DNA from: Lentzea guizhouensis
Lineage (GTDB): Bacteria; Actinomycetota; Actinomycetes; Mycobacteriales; Pseudonocardiaceae
Direction: 5' to 3'
Assembly (NCBI RefSeq): GCF_001701025.1
Contig: NZ_CP016793.1
Span: 8,804,001-8,868,000 of the forward strand
Length of the DNA stretch: 64,000 nt
A model generated the notes under the pieces. The model was not told where the DNA came from. It did not search any database and was given only the letters and a program-made list of their open reading frames with translations. A program made the position numbers and the translations under genes. Below are positions 34,106 to 43,093 of this stretch, in pieces (the stretch's first letter is position 1; each line of letters starts with the position of its first letter).

Positions 34106-34157
34106 AAGCGGCACCGGCAGCGGTGAGCGGGCGCTAATGTGACCGCCGGGGGGATGA

Positions 34158-37100
34158 ATGGCGTCAGATCGAATTCCGCTGGAAAGCGCGTTGGTGCGCA
34201 TCTGGCGGGACGGCACACCGGTCGGTGCCGGTTTCCTCGCCGGTCCCCGGCACGTGCTGACCGCCGCCCACGTCGTGGCCGAGGCGCTGGACGTGTCCGC
34301 GAGCGGGTCGCGGCCGGACGGCCTGGTCGAGGTCGACTTCCCCCTGGTGCGGCCGGAGCACCGGCAGGCCGCGCGGGTCGTCGCCTGGGAGGCCCTCGAC
34401 GACGACCTCACCGGGGACATCGCCGGGCTGGAGCTGGTCGGGCCGCCGCCGCCGGATGCCGCGCCGCTCGTGCTGACGAGGTCCGGCGGGCTCACCCCGG
34501 ACCAGCTGGTGATGGTCGGGTTCCCGGAGCGGCTGGAGATCGGCAGCTGGGTCTACGGGCGGCGGGCGGGGCCGGTGGCGACGGGGTGGGTGGAGATGCA
34601 CCACGAGCCCGGCCGGGAGGCGCGGCTCGAACACGGCTTCTCCGGCACGGCGGTGTGGGGACCCGACCTGGACGCGGCCGTGGGCATGGTGGTCCGCCGG
34701 GTGACCGGTGCGCCGCCCAAGCTCGGGTACATGATCACGGTGGACGCGCTGCTGGCCGCGTGGCCGGAGTTGGCGGACGTGATCGAACGGGAGCCGCCGT
34801 TCCGGGCGCTGCGGCCGTTCGACGAGCAGGACGCCGAGATGTTCTTCGGGCGGGACGAGCAGTCGGAGCGGGTGGCGAAGCTGGTGCGCACGGCACCGGT
34901 GGTGTGCGTGGTGGGGCCGTCCGGGGTGGGCAAGTCGTCGTTGTTGCGGGCCGGGGTGCTGCCGCGGCTGGCCGGCGTGACCGTGGCGGTGCTGCGGCCC
35001 TCGGACGCGAGCACGCCGGTGCGGTCGCTCGCGGTGGCGCTGGACCGGCTGCTGCACGGGCGGCGGACTCGGTCGAGCGCGTGGACGAGCTGGCGCGGCG
35101 CCTGGCGGTGGTGGTGTCGCGGACGTCGTCGCCGCGGTGCTGGCGCGGTCGGGCGCCGACCGGCTGGTCGTCGCGGTGGACCAGTTCGAGGAGCTCTTCG
35201 ACCTGCCGGAGGCCGACCAGGCGGCGTTCACGGCGGTGCTGCGCGCGGTGGTGCGCCCAGCGGCGCGGTGGTCGGTGCTGCTGAACCTGCGCGACACGTT
35301 CCTCGGCACCGCGTTGCGCGCGCCGGCGACCGTCGACCTGGCCGCGCACTGGCTGCCGGTGACGGTCGGCGAGCTGTCGTCGTCGCAGCTGCGCGAGGCG
35401 ATCACCGGGCCGCTGGCCAGGATCGGCACGGTCGAGTGCGAGCCGGGTCTGGTCGACCGGCTGGTCGAGGACGTGCAGACGGCGAGCAGTCCGTTGCCGC
35501 TGCTGCAGTTCACGCTCACCGAGCTGTGGAGGCAACGCCGGCGCGGCCTGCTGCGGCACGAGACCTACGACAGGTCGGGTGGCGTGCGGGGTGCGCTGGC
35601 GGTCTATGCGAAGGACGTGTGGGCGGCGCTCGACCCCGCGTCCCGGCACACCGCGACCCGGTTGCTGATGCAGCTGATCCGGCCGCTCCCGGACGGTGAC
35701 CTGGCGGTGCGGCGCACCGCCCGCCGCGACGAGCTGGACGCCGAGCAGTGGGCCGTCGCGCAACGGCTGGCCGGCACCCGCCTGCTCGTGCTGCGCGTGT
35801 CGCCGGTGCCCGGTGTCGAGCTCGCGCACGAGTCCCTGCTGGTGCAGTGGGACCAGCTGCGCGAGGTGGCCGCCGAGCACCGGGAGTTCCGCGCGTGGCA
35901 GGAGACCCTGCGCCAGCGCATGCGGCAGTGGACCGACGAGGGGTCCGCTTCCCGGCGGTTGCTCTCGGGCGCCGACCTGCGCGACGCGAACCGCTGGGCG
36001 CGAGCACCAGGCCGACCTCGGCCGGCCGAACGCGACTACGTGGCCCGCAGCAACCGGCGCCGGGTGCGGCTGGCCGCACGGGTCGCGGTCGTGCTGGTGG
36101 TGGCGCTGGTCGCGGCGGTCCTGACCTACCAGAGCGTCGGCGAGCGCCGGGCGACGCTGGCGGCGAACGACATGGCGGCGAAGTCGCTGCGGCTGCGGGT
36201 GCACGACACCTACGGCGGGCTGCAGATGGCGGTGCGCGCCTACCGCACGGACCCCGAGGTGAAGCTCTTCCCGGCGCCGGACTGGGCCGTCAAGGGCGTC
36301 GACCGCGTGCTGCCCGACTACACGATGGTCGCGTCCGAGCCGGACGAGCCCGACCCTCGCGCCCCGGCCGGGTTGCGCCCGATTCCCATGGACGGCAGCG
36401 ACTTCGCGACGAAGGTCAGCGCCGACGGCCGGCGCCTGGTCACCGTCGACTCCGCGCGCCGCGTCGTGGTGTGGGACGTGGGCGACCGGGTCACCGCCAC
36501 CCGGTTGGACCACCTGTTCGGGCCGCACGACACCGCTTACAACATCACGATCAGCCGCAGCGGCGAGTACGTGGCGTTCGTCCAGCGGGTCGGGTTCGCG
36601 AAGCTGAGCGTCACCGGCCAGACCGACGCCGACGGCCTGCCGTCGATCGACCCCGGCGAGCACGCGACCTGCGTGCCGGACAGCATGGCCGAGGTCGGCG
36701 AGTGCCTGGTGGTCTACGACATCGGCGCCCGGCGCGTGACGACCGCGGTCAAGCTGAACCGCACGTTCGGCTCGATCTCCGCGCTCTCCATCGACCCGCG
36801 CGACGGTGTCGTCGCCGCCGTGCGCCCCACCCGCCCGGTCGCCGCCACCGAGGCCGACCTGGTCAACGCCGAGAACAGGCTCGTCACCTGGGACCTCGCG
36901 ACCGGCAGGCAACGCGACGACCTGCTGCTGCCGTGGCGCGGCTGGGTCGCCGACCTCTGGCTCGCACCCGGCGGCGAGGAGGCCACCGTCCAGGAGATCC
37001 TCGCCAACGACCGGCCGGGGCCGACCGCCCGCATCCAGCTGTCCGCGGTGCGGCTGACCGGCACACCGACCAGGACACCGCTGGCCGACCACGTCGGGTC

Positions 37101-37671
37101 GAGCGCGATCAGCCTCGACTGGCAGACCCTGGCCGCCCGCGTGCCGGCACCGGGCGGCGGACAGCAGGTCGTCGTCTGGGACGTCACCGACCGCCGCGAG
37201 ACCGCACGCGTCACCGGACTGTCCGAAAAGGAGGCCACGGGCACCGTCGGCCTCGACGCGACCGGCGCCACGGTGCTGCTCTCGTGGACCGAACGCCTCG
37301 ACACGTCGATCACCGACGTGCGCGATATCCCCGACGACTACGGCAACCGCCTGTCCACGTGGCACCTCGCCACCGGCGAGAAGAAGGACACCTGGGCCTA
37401 CCAGATCGGCTGGGACGACGCGTTCCTGCTGGGCGACACCTCCGGTCCGGTGCTGCTGGTCAGCACCAGCGCCATCGGCGTCGTCCTCCCCCACCGCGAC
37501 GAACCACCGCCGCTGCGCCGCCACACCGACACCCTCACCGACCGCCCGCGCCTGGAGACCGGCGAGCTCGTCGACCGGCTGTGCGCGGTGCTCGCCGACC
37601 CCGAGAACGACAAGAACGTCGAGAAGTCCGTCCCGAAAGACGCCCACGAGGGAGACCTGTGCCCGAGCTGA
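34158..37671 (+). CDS. Trypsin-like peptidase / STAND NTPase / WD40-like fusion, frame-interrupted
   Basis: About 1,170 residues if two small frame breaks (about 35068 and 35107) are corrected. Residues 10-200 form a trypsin-like domain with His38 in HVLTAAHVV, Asp in DDLTGDIAGLEL and Ser162 in HGFSGTAVWG. Next is an nSTAND1-type NTPase with Walker A VVGPSGVGKSSLLRAG and Walker B RLVVAVDQFEELFDL. A membrane helix (ARVAVVLVVALVAAVLTY) follows, then a beta-propeller with WD-like repeats (VVVWDVGD, LVTWDLATG, VVVWDVTD). STAND proteins are ligand-triggered switches. Here the likely output is proteolysis. The gene overlaps the Trypco1 gene by 13 bases. Confidence 0.85.
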
Positions 37672-38009
37672 TCAGCTTCCGCCTGCCCGACGACGAGGTG
37701 GTCCTGGTGGAGGTGACCGCCGACGGGCCCGAGATCTCACCGGTGTCGCGCGGCGGCAACGTGATCCGGTCGGCCGCGGCGTCGCTGGAGGACGCCATGC
37801 GCCAGGTCAGGGTGGCCGCCTCGACCGCGCTGGCGAGCTTCCGCGAGATGGAGGTGCGGCCGGACGAGGTGCAGGTGGAGTTCGGGGTGAAGCTGAACGC
37901 CGAGGCCGGGGCGGTGATCGCCAAGACCGGGGTGGAGGGGCACCTGAAGGTGAAGCTGACCTGGGGGCGCCTGCCGCGGGTCGAGGAGGAGCAGGTCGAG
38001 GAGGGCTGA
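37659..38009 (+). CDS. CU044_2847-type / Trypco1 domain protein
   Basis: A 116-residue protein from GTG 37659 with GGGAG upstream. It reads PELISFRLPDDEVVLVEVTA and ends with the conserved EVQVEFGVKLNAEAGAVIAK followed by HLKVKLTW. This is the trypsin-co-occurring domain 1 pattern found beside trypsin-like conflict genes. In published models Trypco proteins are substrates or adaptors of the coupled peptidase; that role here is inferred. It overlaps the STAND gene stop, so the two are co-produced. Confidence 0.82.
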   Translation: MPELISFRLPDDEVVLVEVTADGPEISPVSRGGNVIRSAAASLEDAMRQVRVAASTALASFREMEVRPDEVQVEFGVKLNAEAGAVIAKTGVEGHLKVKLTWGRLPRVEEEQVEEG

Positions 38010-38041
38010 CCGACCGGCTTCGCCGAGCAGGCCGGTCGGCG

Positions 38042-38146
38042 CGGCAGCGGCGGTGCGGTCGGCGGCGCGGCAACGGCGGTGCGGTCGGCGCGGCAACGGC
38101 GGTGCGGCGGTGCGGCGGTGCGGCGGTGCGGCGGTGCGGTCGAGGC
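38042..38146. repeat. GC-rich direct repeats after the conflict module
   Basis: Two copies of a 26-30 base unit (GGCGGTGCGGTCGGCG then CGGCAAC) are followed by five copies of the octamer GGTGCGGC. No gene reads through it. Together with the hairpin below it fills the 340-base gap between convergent genes. Confidence 0.8.
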
Positions 38147-38300
38147 GTTCCTCGGCCGGCTGCGCGGCGCAACTCGTCGGTCACCGCCTCGGGCTCACCT
38201 CGGCCGACCCGCCTAGCATCGGCGCTGGTCGTCCCGAAGCCCCGGCACTGGTCGTCCCGAAGTCCTTGGCGCACAACGGAACGAGTGCCCGGACACAGCG

Positions 38301-38330
38301 CACGGGCGGGACCGTCCGGTCCCGCCCGTG
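38301..38330. terminator. Strong bidirectional terminator hairpin
   Basis: CACGGGCGGGACC (38301-38313) pairs perfectly with GGTCCCGCCCGTG (38318-38330) around a GTCC loop. It stands 21 bases past the stop of the acidic protein (minus strand) and downstream of the conflict module (plus strand). Confidence 0.8.
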
Positions 38331-38350
38331 GTCACGCCTGTGAGGAGATG

Positions 38351-39412
38351 TCAGTCGTCGCTCTCGTCATCGTCGTCGTCGCTGTGGTCGCCGACGTAGG
38401 TCGTCCACGCGTCAGCCTCGGCGTCGCCGCCGTGGCCACCGTGCCCGGTGTTGCCGCCCGCGGTCACGCTGTGGTTGCTCGCGTCGCCCGTGTCACCCGT
38501 GCCGGTGTCGCCCGAGTCGCCGGAACCGACGCCGGTGATGCAGCTGGCCTGCACGCACATCACGATGGCCGAGTTGTGGCCGGTGTCGCCGGACTCACCG
38601 GAGTCACCCGAGTCGCCGGAAACGGCGACGTTCGTGCTCTCAGCGTCGCCGCCCTCCCCCGACGGCGCGCCGTGACCGCCCGTGGCCGACGCCTGGGCGT
38701 CTGACTCGACGGTCGAACTGGTGTCGTTGTCGCTGTCCTCGTCGTCCTCCGACTCGGTTGCCGTCGCGTTCTCCGCGGCGGCGTCGGCGTCGCCGCCGTG
38801 GCCGCCGTGGCCGGAGTTGCCGCCCGCGGTGACGCTGTGGTTGCTCGCGTTGCCGGTGTCACCGGTCTCGGTGTCGCCGGAGTCGCCGGAACCCACACCG
38901 GTCAGGCAATATGCCCGCACGCACATCAGCAGGGCGGAGTTGTCACCGGTGTCACCGGATTCTTCGGAATCACCGGAATCACCCGACACGGCGAGGTTGT
39001 GGCTTTCCGCGTCGCCGGCCTCACCAGACGCCGCGCCGTTGCCGCCGACAGCCGACGCCTCGGCGCTCGTGTCGACGTGCGTGTCGTCGTCATCGTCGTC
39101 CCAATGCGACGCCGGTTCGTCGTCATCGTCATCGTCGTCCCAGTGGTGGGCCGGTTCGTCGTCCCCGAGCGCGTGGACCTCCGCGCCCTCGTCGTCCGCG
39201 GTGGCGGTCTCGTTCTCATCGTCGTCTTCGTCCTGGTCAGACGACGTCAGCAGGTGGTAGGCGAGCATCTCCCCCGACAACGGGTGCCCCGAGATGCCGG
39301 CCTCGAACGGGAGGAAGGCGTCGATGTCGGCACTTGCGTTCGATCCGCCGGTCAGAACGAGACCACCAGCCATCGCAGCGGCCAGAAGGCCACCTTTGAC
39401 TTTCTTGCGCAT
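38351..39412 (-). CDS. Secreted acidic Gly/Asp/Ser repeat protein
   Basis: A 353-residue exported protein from ATG 39412 with AAAGGAAAA upstream. A signal peptide (MRKKVKGGLLAAAMAGGLVL, cleavage near SNASA) is followed by a unique head with poly-Asp runs next to Trp (HHWDDDDDDDEP). Then come two repeats of about 100 residues. Each holds SGDSGDSGESGDTG-type strings, a hydrophobic island with two cysteines (MCVQASCITGV or MCVRAYCLTGV), and a Gly/His end (NTGHGGHGGDAEA). Spacers and tail are Asp/Glu-rich. Calcium binding and a disulfide per repeat are plausible. No known family recognised. Confidence 0.75.
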   Translation of the reverse strand: MRKKVKGGLLAAAMAGGLVLTGGSNASADIDAFLPFEAGISGHPLSGEMLAYHLLTSSDQDEDDDENETATADDEGAEVHALGDDEPAHHWDDDDDDDEPASHWDDDDDDTHVDTSAEASAVGGNGAASGEAGDAESHNLAVSGDSGDSEESGDTGDNSALLMCVRAYCLTGVGSGDSGDTETGDTGNASNHSVTAGGNSGHGGHGGDADAAAENATATESEDDEDSDNDTSSTVESDAQASATGGHGAPSGEGGDAESTNVAVSGDSGDSGESGDTGHNSAIVMCVQASCITGVGSGDSGDTGTGDTGDASNHSVTAGGNTGHGGHGGDAEADAWTTYVGDHSDDDDDESDD

Positions 39413-39661
39413 GGTTTTCCTTTCGACGACAACATTCGGACGTGGAGTCATCCCCTCCAGTCAGAACCGTGACTCCGCCGTTGCGGAGTAACCGGGCGAA
39501 GGGCCGAAAAACCTTTTTGCAATTGACCAGCTGAACGGGCGACAACCGTTACTCCTGCGCTGACGTTCGCACCCAGCGGAAGGGGAGATTCATACCGGAC
39601 AGGGGTCGCATGATCGGATGAGATCGTCACAGGAAGTATTTCCACGATCAACGACAGGCGG
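39413..39661 (-). promoter_or_regulatory. Leader region of the acidic repeat protein
   Basis: No gene is seen. On the minus strand an inverted repeat ACTCCGC-AAC-G-GCGGAGT lies at about 39468-39487, roughly 60 bases before the start codon, preceded by an A/T-rich stretch (TTGCAAAAAGGTTTTT) unusual for this genome. It probably contains the promoter of the repeat protein. The right half is the 3' flank of the MgtC gene. Confidence 0.35.
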
Positions 39662-40384
39662 TCAGCCGTCCTCGTCGTCGCGGAGCTCGCTCGGCGCGTG
39701 GACCCGCCAGCGCACGCTGGTGACCGACGGTTCGAGCGACAGGCGGCTGACCGCCGACTCCATCTGCTTGTCGTCGCGGTGCTCCGCGGTCAGCGCGGCT
39801 CTCACCTCGACCAGGCCGCCGCGGTCGGCGTTCGTGCTCTCGACCGACTGCAGGGCGAAGTCGGTGCGGGCCAGCGCCTGGACGAGCAGCGTGCGCACGT
39901 GGGCCTCGGCGTCGTCCCTGGCCACGGCGAGGAACGTGTAGGTGACCGGTTCCTCGTCGCCGGTCTCCGGGCGGCGGTCCACCACGCGGCCGAGCGGGCG
40001 CAGCACCAGGTGCACGGCCACCACGACGACGGTGCCCGCGACGGCTTCGAGGTAGAGGCCCGCACCGGCCAGCGCGCCGACGGCGGCGGAGCACCAGAGC
40101 GTGGCGGCGGTGTTCAGGCCGCGCACGGTGAGGCCCTCGCGGAGGATGACGCCACCGCCGAGGAACCCGATGCCGGACACGATCTGGGCGGCGACCCTGG
40201 TGGGGTCGGCGGTGTCGCCGGTGAAACCGTGGGCCGACAGCAGCACGAACAGGGTGGCGCCGGCGGCGACGAGCGCGTTGGTGCGCAGGCCGGCCATGCG
40301 GGCGCGGTACTGGCGTTCGATGCCGATCAGTGCGCCGAGGCCGACGCCCGTGCCGAGGCGCAGCAGCATTTCCGCGGTGGTCAT
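39662..40384 (-). CDS. mgtC: MgtC/SapB-family membrane protein
   Basis: A 240-residue MgtC protein. The N-terminal half has four or five membrane helices with the signatures LGTGVGLGALIGIERQYRAR and IVSGIGFLGGGVILREG followed by GLNTAATLWCSAAVG. The C-terminal 90 residues are a soluble ACT-like domain (TLLVQALARTDFALQSVEST). MgtC proteins modulate membrane potential and survival in low magnesium. ATG 40384 has AGGAAG upstream. It is followed upstream by corA on the same strand, so both concern magnesium. Confidence 0.88.
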   Translation of the reverse strand: MTTAEMLLRLGTGVGLGALIGIERQYRARMAGLRTNALVAAGATLFVLLSAHGFTGDTADPTRVAAQIVSGIGFLGGGVILREGLTVRGLNTAATLWCSAAVGALAGAGLYLEAVAGTVVVVAVHLVLRPLGRVVDRRPETGDEEPVTYTFLAVARDDAEAHVRTLLVQALARTDFALQSVESTNADRGGLVEVRAALTAEHRDDKQMESAVSRLSLEPSVTSVRWRVHAPSELRDDEDG

Positions 40385-40497
40385 CGTGGGGTCTTCCTGG
40401 TCGGGCCACGAACAGTCCACGACGGAGTATCCGGTGTGGACGGTCGGTTCAGGCCGCTCCCGCGCCAGGGGGTACCACGATGGGATCAGTGTGTGTT

Positions 40498-41541
40498 TCA
40501 GAGCCACCGGTTGCGTTTGAACAGGCGGTACAGCAGCAGGCAGATCATCAGGAGCAGTGACATCACCATCGGGTAGCCGTACTTCCACCGCAGTTCCGGC
40601 ATGTAGTCGAAGTTCATGCCGTACACGCCGACGCCCATGGTCGGCACCGCGACGATCGCGACCCACGCCGAGATGCGGCGCATGTCGTTGTTCTGCTGCA
40701 ACGACACCTTCGCCAGTGTCGCGTCGACCAGCGTCGTGAGCAGCTCGTTGAACGACGTGACGCGCTCGTTCACCGTGGTCAGGTGGTCGTCGACGTTGCG
40801 GAAGTAGGACCGCACCTCCTCCGGCACCAGCGAGCTGCACCCTCCCTCGGCGAGCTTGCGCACCGGGCCGGCGAGCGGCATCACGGCCCGGCGCAGCTCC
40901 AGGATCTCCCGCTTGACCAGGTACATCTGGGTCACGCCGATGGTGCTGCGCGGTTCGAACACCGCGGCCTCGATCAGGTCGATGTCGTTCTGGAACAGCT
41001 CGACGACCTCCAGGTAGTTGTCGACGACCCGGTCGGCGATGTCGTGCAGCACCGCGGCCGGGCCGACCGCCAGCCGTTCCGGGTCGTCTTCGAGCGCCTG
41101 GCGCACGTCGTGCAGCTCGGAGTGCGACCCGTGGCGCACGGTCACGACGTAGTCCTTGCCGAGGAACACCATGATCTCGCCGGACTTGACGATCTCGTTG
41201 GTGGTGGTGGGCGACTCGTGCTCGACGTAGCGGATCGTCTTGAACACCATGAACAGGTTGTCGCCGTAGTTCTCGAGCTTCGGGCGCTGGTGGGCGTGCA
41301 CGGCGTCCTCGACCGCGAGCGGGTGCAGGCCGAACGCGTCGGCCACGTCCCTGATCTGCTCCTCGTCCGGTTCGAACAGCCCGATCCAGACGAACCCGGT
41401 GCCGCGCTCGCGGATCTCGGTGACCGCACCGGCGGGTGAGAAGTGGCCGGGCAGCTGGACGCCGTCGACGTAGATGCCGCACGCCACCACGGCGTCCCGC
41501 GCGTGCTCAGCCGTCAGATCACCTGATGGGGACGCAGACAT
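40498..41541 (-). CDS. corA: CorA-type magnesium/cobalt transporter
   Basis: A 347-residue CorA. A large cytosolic funnel domain (LAVEDAVHAHQRPKLENYGD and MYLVKREILELRRAVMPL) is followed by the pore motif VYGMNFDYMPEL between two membrane helices near the C-terminus, ending with the basic KRNRWL. The start MSASPSGD at 41541 was preferred over a longer in-frame ATG at 41646 because the extension is not CorA-like; neither has a strong ribosome site. It lies 113 bases upstream of mgtC. Confidence 0.92.
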   Translation of the reverse strand: MSASPSGDLTAEHARDAVVACGIYVDGVQLPGHFSPAGAVTEIRERGTGFVWIGLFEPDEEQIRDVADAFGLHPLAVEDAVHAHQRPKLENYGDNLFMVFKTIRYVEHESPTTTNEIVKSGEIMVFLGKDYVVTVRHGSHSELHDVRQALEDDPERLAVGPAAVLHDIADRVVDNYLEVVELFQNDIDLIEAAVFEPRSTIGVTQMYLVKREILELRRAVMPLAGPVRKLAEGGCSSLVPEEVRSYFRNVDDHLTTVNERVTSFNELLTTLVDATLAKVSLQQNNDMRRISAWVAIVAVPTMGVGVYGMNFDYMPELRWKYGYPMVMSLLLMICLLLYRLFKRNRWL

Positions 41542-41693
41542 GAACGCAATGATGCCCCAGCGCCGTTCCGGCGGAACGCCCCGGCCGCGGCCGGGGGTGA
41601 CGAAGGTGCGGCATCTGCACCGGCTGGCCAGGAGGCCCTCGATCACTCACGCCAACAGCACCCGTTGTGTTTCCACGCTGCCTCCCGCGCGCG

Positions 41694-41714
41694 CTGAGTC
41701 CTGGTCGGACTCAG
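41694..41714. terminator. Hairpin downstream of the orphan OmpR-type regulator
   Basis: CTGAGTCC-TGGTC-GGACTCAG forms an 8-bp stem 77 bases past the minus-strand regulator stop, in the 250-base gap before corA. No other feature is evident in that gap. Confidence 0.5.
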
Positions 41715-41790
41715 CTTGCTCGGGTCACTGCCGCGAACGGGCCAGGTGACCGCTTCCGGCCGGCCCAGCCGCGAAGGCCCACCTTGGAGG

Positions 41791-42435
41791 TCAGCCGCAG
41801 CGGTAGCCGACGCCGCGCACGGTCAGCACCACCGCGGGAGGACCGAGCTTCTGGCGCAGCGCCGTGATCACGACGTCCAGCACGTTCGAGCTCGGCCGCA
41901 CCTCGGCGTCCCACGCCGCCGCGATCAGGTCGTCGCGGCGCACCGCCTGCCCACCGGCGAGCACGAGCCGTTCGAGCACCGTGAACTCCTTGACCGTGAG
42001 GCTCACCGGCCGCCCACCACGGGTCGCGGTGCGCCGGCCCGGGTCGAGCTCCAGGCCGGCGTGGCGCAGCACCGGCGGCGGCGCGACCGCGGTCAGCCGG
42101 CACAGGCTGCGCACCCGTGCGATCAGCTCCGGCATGGCGAACGGCTTGACCAGGTAGTCGTCGCCGTAGGGCAGGCCCTCGACCGGGTTGTCGATGCCGG
42201 TGAGGAACAGCACGGCGGCACCCCACCCGGCCATCCGGCGCTGCTTGACGTAGTCCAGCGCGTCACCGGACGGCAGCACCCGGTCGAAGACCACGCAGTC
42301 GTAGGTGTTCACGAACAGCGCCTCGTCGGCCGCCGGCAGGTCGGTGGCCACGTCGACGGCGAAACCCGCGCCCCGCAGTGAGGTCTCCACCGCGAACCGG
42401 ATGTCGTCGTCGTCCTCGGTCACCAGTACCCGCAC
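41791..42435 (-). CDS. OmpR-type response regulator, orphan
   Basis: A 214-residue regulator starting at GTG 42435. The receiver has RVLVTEDDDDIRFAVETSLR and the phospho-acceptor in YDCVVFDRVLPSGDALDYV. The winged helix is complete: PVSLTVKEFTVLERLVLAGG to NVLDVVITALRQKLG and VRGVGYRCG. The receiver is strongly similar to that of the regulator at 44274-44894 (YDCVVFDRLLPDGDSITYV), so the two are paralogues. No kinase lies beside it; the kinase at 44891 might serve both. It is transcribed after the LuxR and SARP genes. Confidence 0.88.
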   Translation of the reverse strand: MRVLVTEDDDDIRFAVETSLRGAGFAVDVATDLPAADEALFVNTYDCVVFDRVLPSGDALDYVKQRRMAGWGAAVLFLTGIDNPVEGLPYGDDYLVKPFAMPELIARVRSLCRLTAVAPPPVLRHAGLELDPGRRTATRGGRPVSLTVKEFTVLERLVLAGGQAVRRDDLIAAAWDAEVRPSSNVLDVVITALRQKLGPPAVVLTVRGVGYRCG

Positions 42436-42454
42436 AGTGACCGACGGTAGCGGA

Positions 42455-43093
42455 TCAGCTCGCGTGCTCCAGCAGCCAGCCGCGGTCGGCGGCCTTGGCA
42501 CCGGCCTGGAACCGGCTGCGCGCGCCCAGCCGGTCCATCAGCTGGGACACCGTGCGGCGGACCGTGCGCACCGAGATGTTCAACCGGGTCGCAGCCGCCT
42601 CGTCCGTGCAGCCGGCGAACAGCAGCGTGAGCAGCTCGCGTTCGCGCAACGTCACCTCACCCGCCGACGCCACGGCCGCGGTGAACGGCACCGCGTCCTG
42701 CCAGATGCGTTCGAACAGCTCGACCGTCGTGGTGACGACGCTGGGCAGCTCGAACGCGGCGACCGAGTCGTGCCGCTCGGCGGGCAGCACGGTCAGCCTG
42801 CGGTCGACGACCAGTGCGTCCAACGGCACCTTCGGCACCGTCCGGATGTCCGCTCCGGCCAGCGCCAGCGCACCGAGCTTGGCCGCGACGCCGTGGGCGG
42901 TGCGGGCGCGGTCGGGCACCAGCACCCGGTAGCGCACGCCGCGGCGCAGGTTGTCGTGATCGGCCTGGCGGAACAGCACCGGCCGGCCGGTCAGCGACCT
43001 GGCGATCATCACCTCGCTGGTGGCCGACGCCAGCTTCGCTTCCACGCCCACGCTCGCGGACGAGTCGGAGCGCACCAAGGACAGCGTGTTCAC
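42455..43093 (-). CDS. LuxR-type helix-turn-helix regulator
   Basis: A 212-residue protein from GTG 43093 with GGAGGGG upstream. The C-terminal LuxR domain is TLRERELLTLLFAGCTDEAA followed by LNISVRTVRRTVSQLMDRLG. The N-terminal 130 residues resemble the phospholipase-D-like effector domain of TrmB-type actinomycete regulators (RYRVLVPDRARTAHGVAAKL and ALVVDRRLTVLP). It begins within the SARP stop (GTGA), so they are coupled. It is not a two-component regulator: no receiver domain. Confidence 0.82.
   Translation of the reverse strand: MNTLSLVRSDSSASVGVEAKLASATSEVMIARSLTGRPVLFRQADHDNLRRGVRYRVLVPDRARTAHGVAAKLGALALAGADIRTVPKVPLDALVVDRRLTVLPAERHDSVAAFELPSVVTTTVELFERIWQDAVPFTAAVASAGEVTLRERELLTLLFAGCTDEAAATRLNISVRTVRRTVSQLMDRLGARSRFQAGAKAADRGWLLEHAS

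Noticed and set aside
34735..37647. 970-residue minus-strand open frame opposite the STAND gene
   Set aside because: It is a GC-rich antisense frame; low-complexity His/Gln/Arg/Val composition and no domain. The plus strand carries clear protease, P-loop and WD motifs.
39413..39490. Possible riboswitch (ydaO-like) before the secreted repeat protein
   Set aside because: Only one hairpin is evident and the conserved ydaO core blocks are not present.
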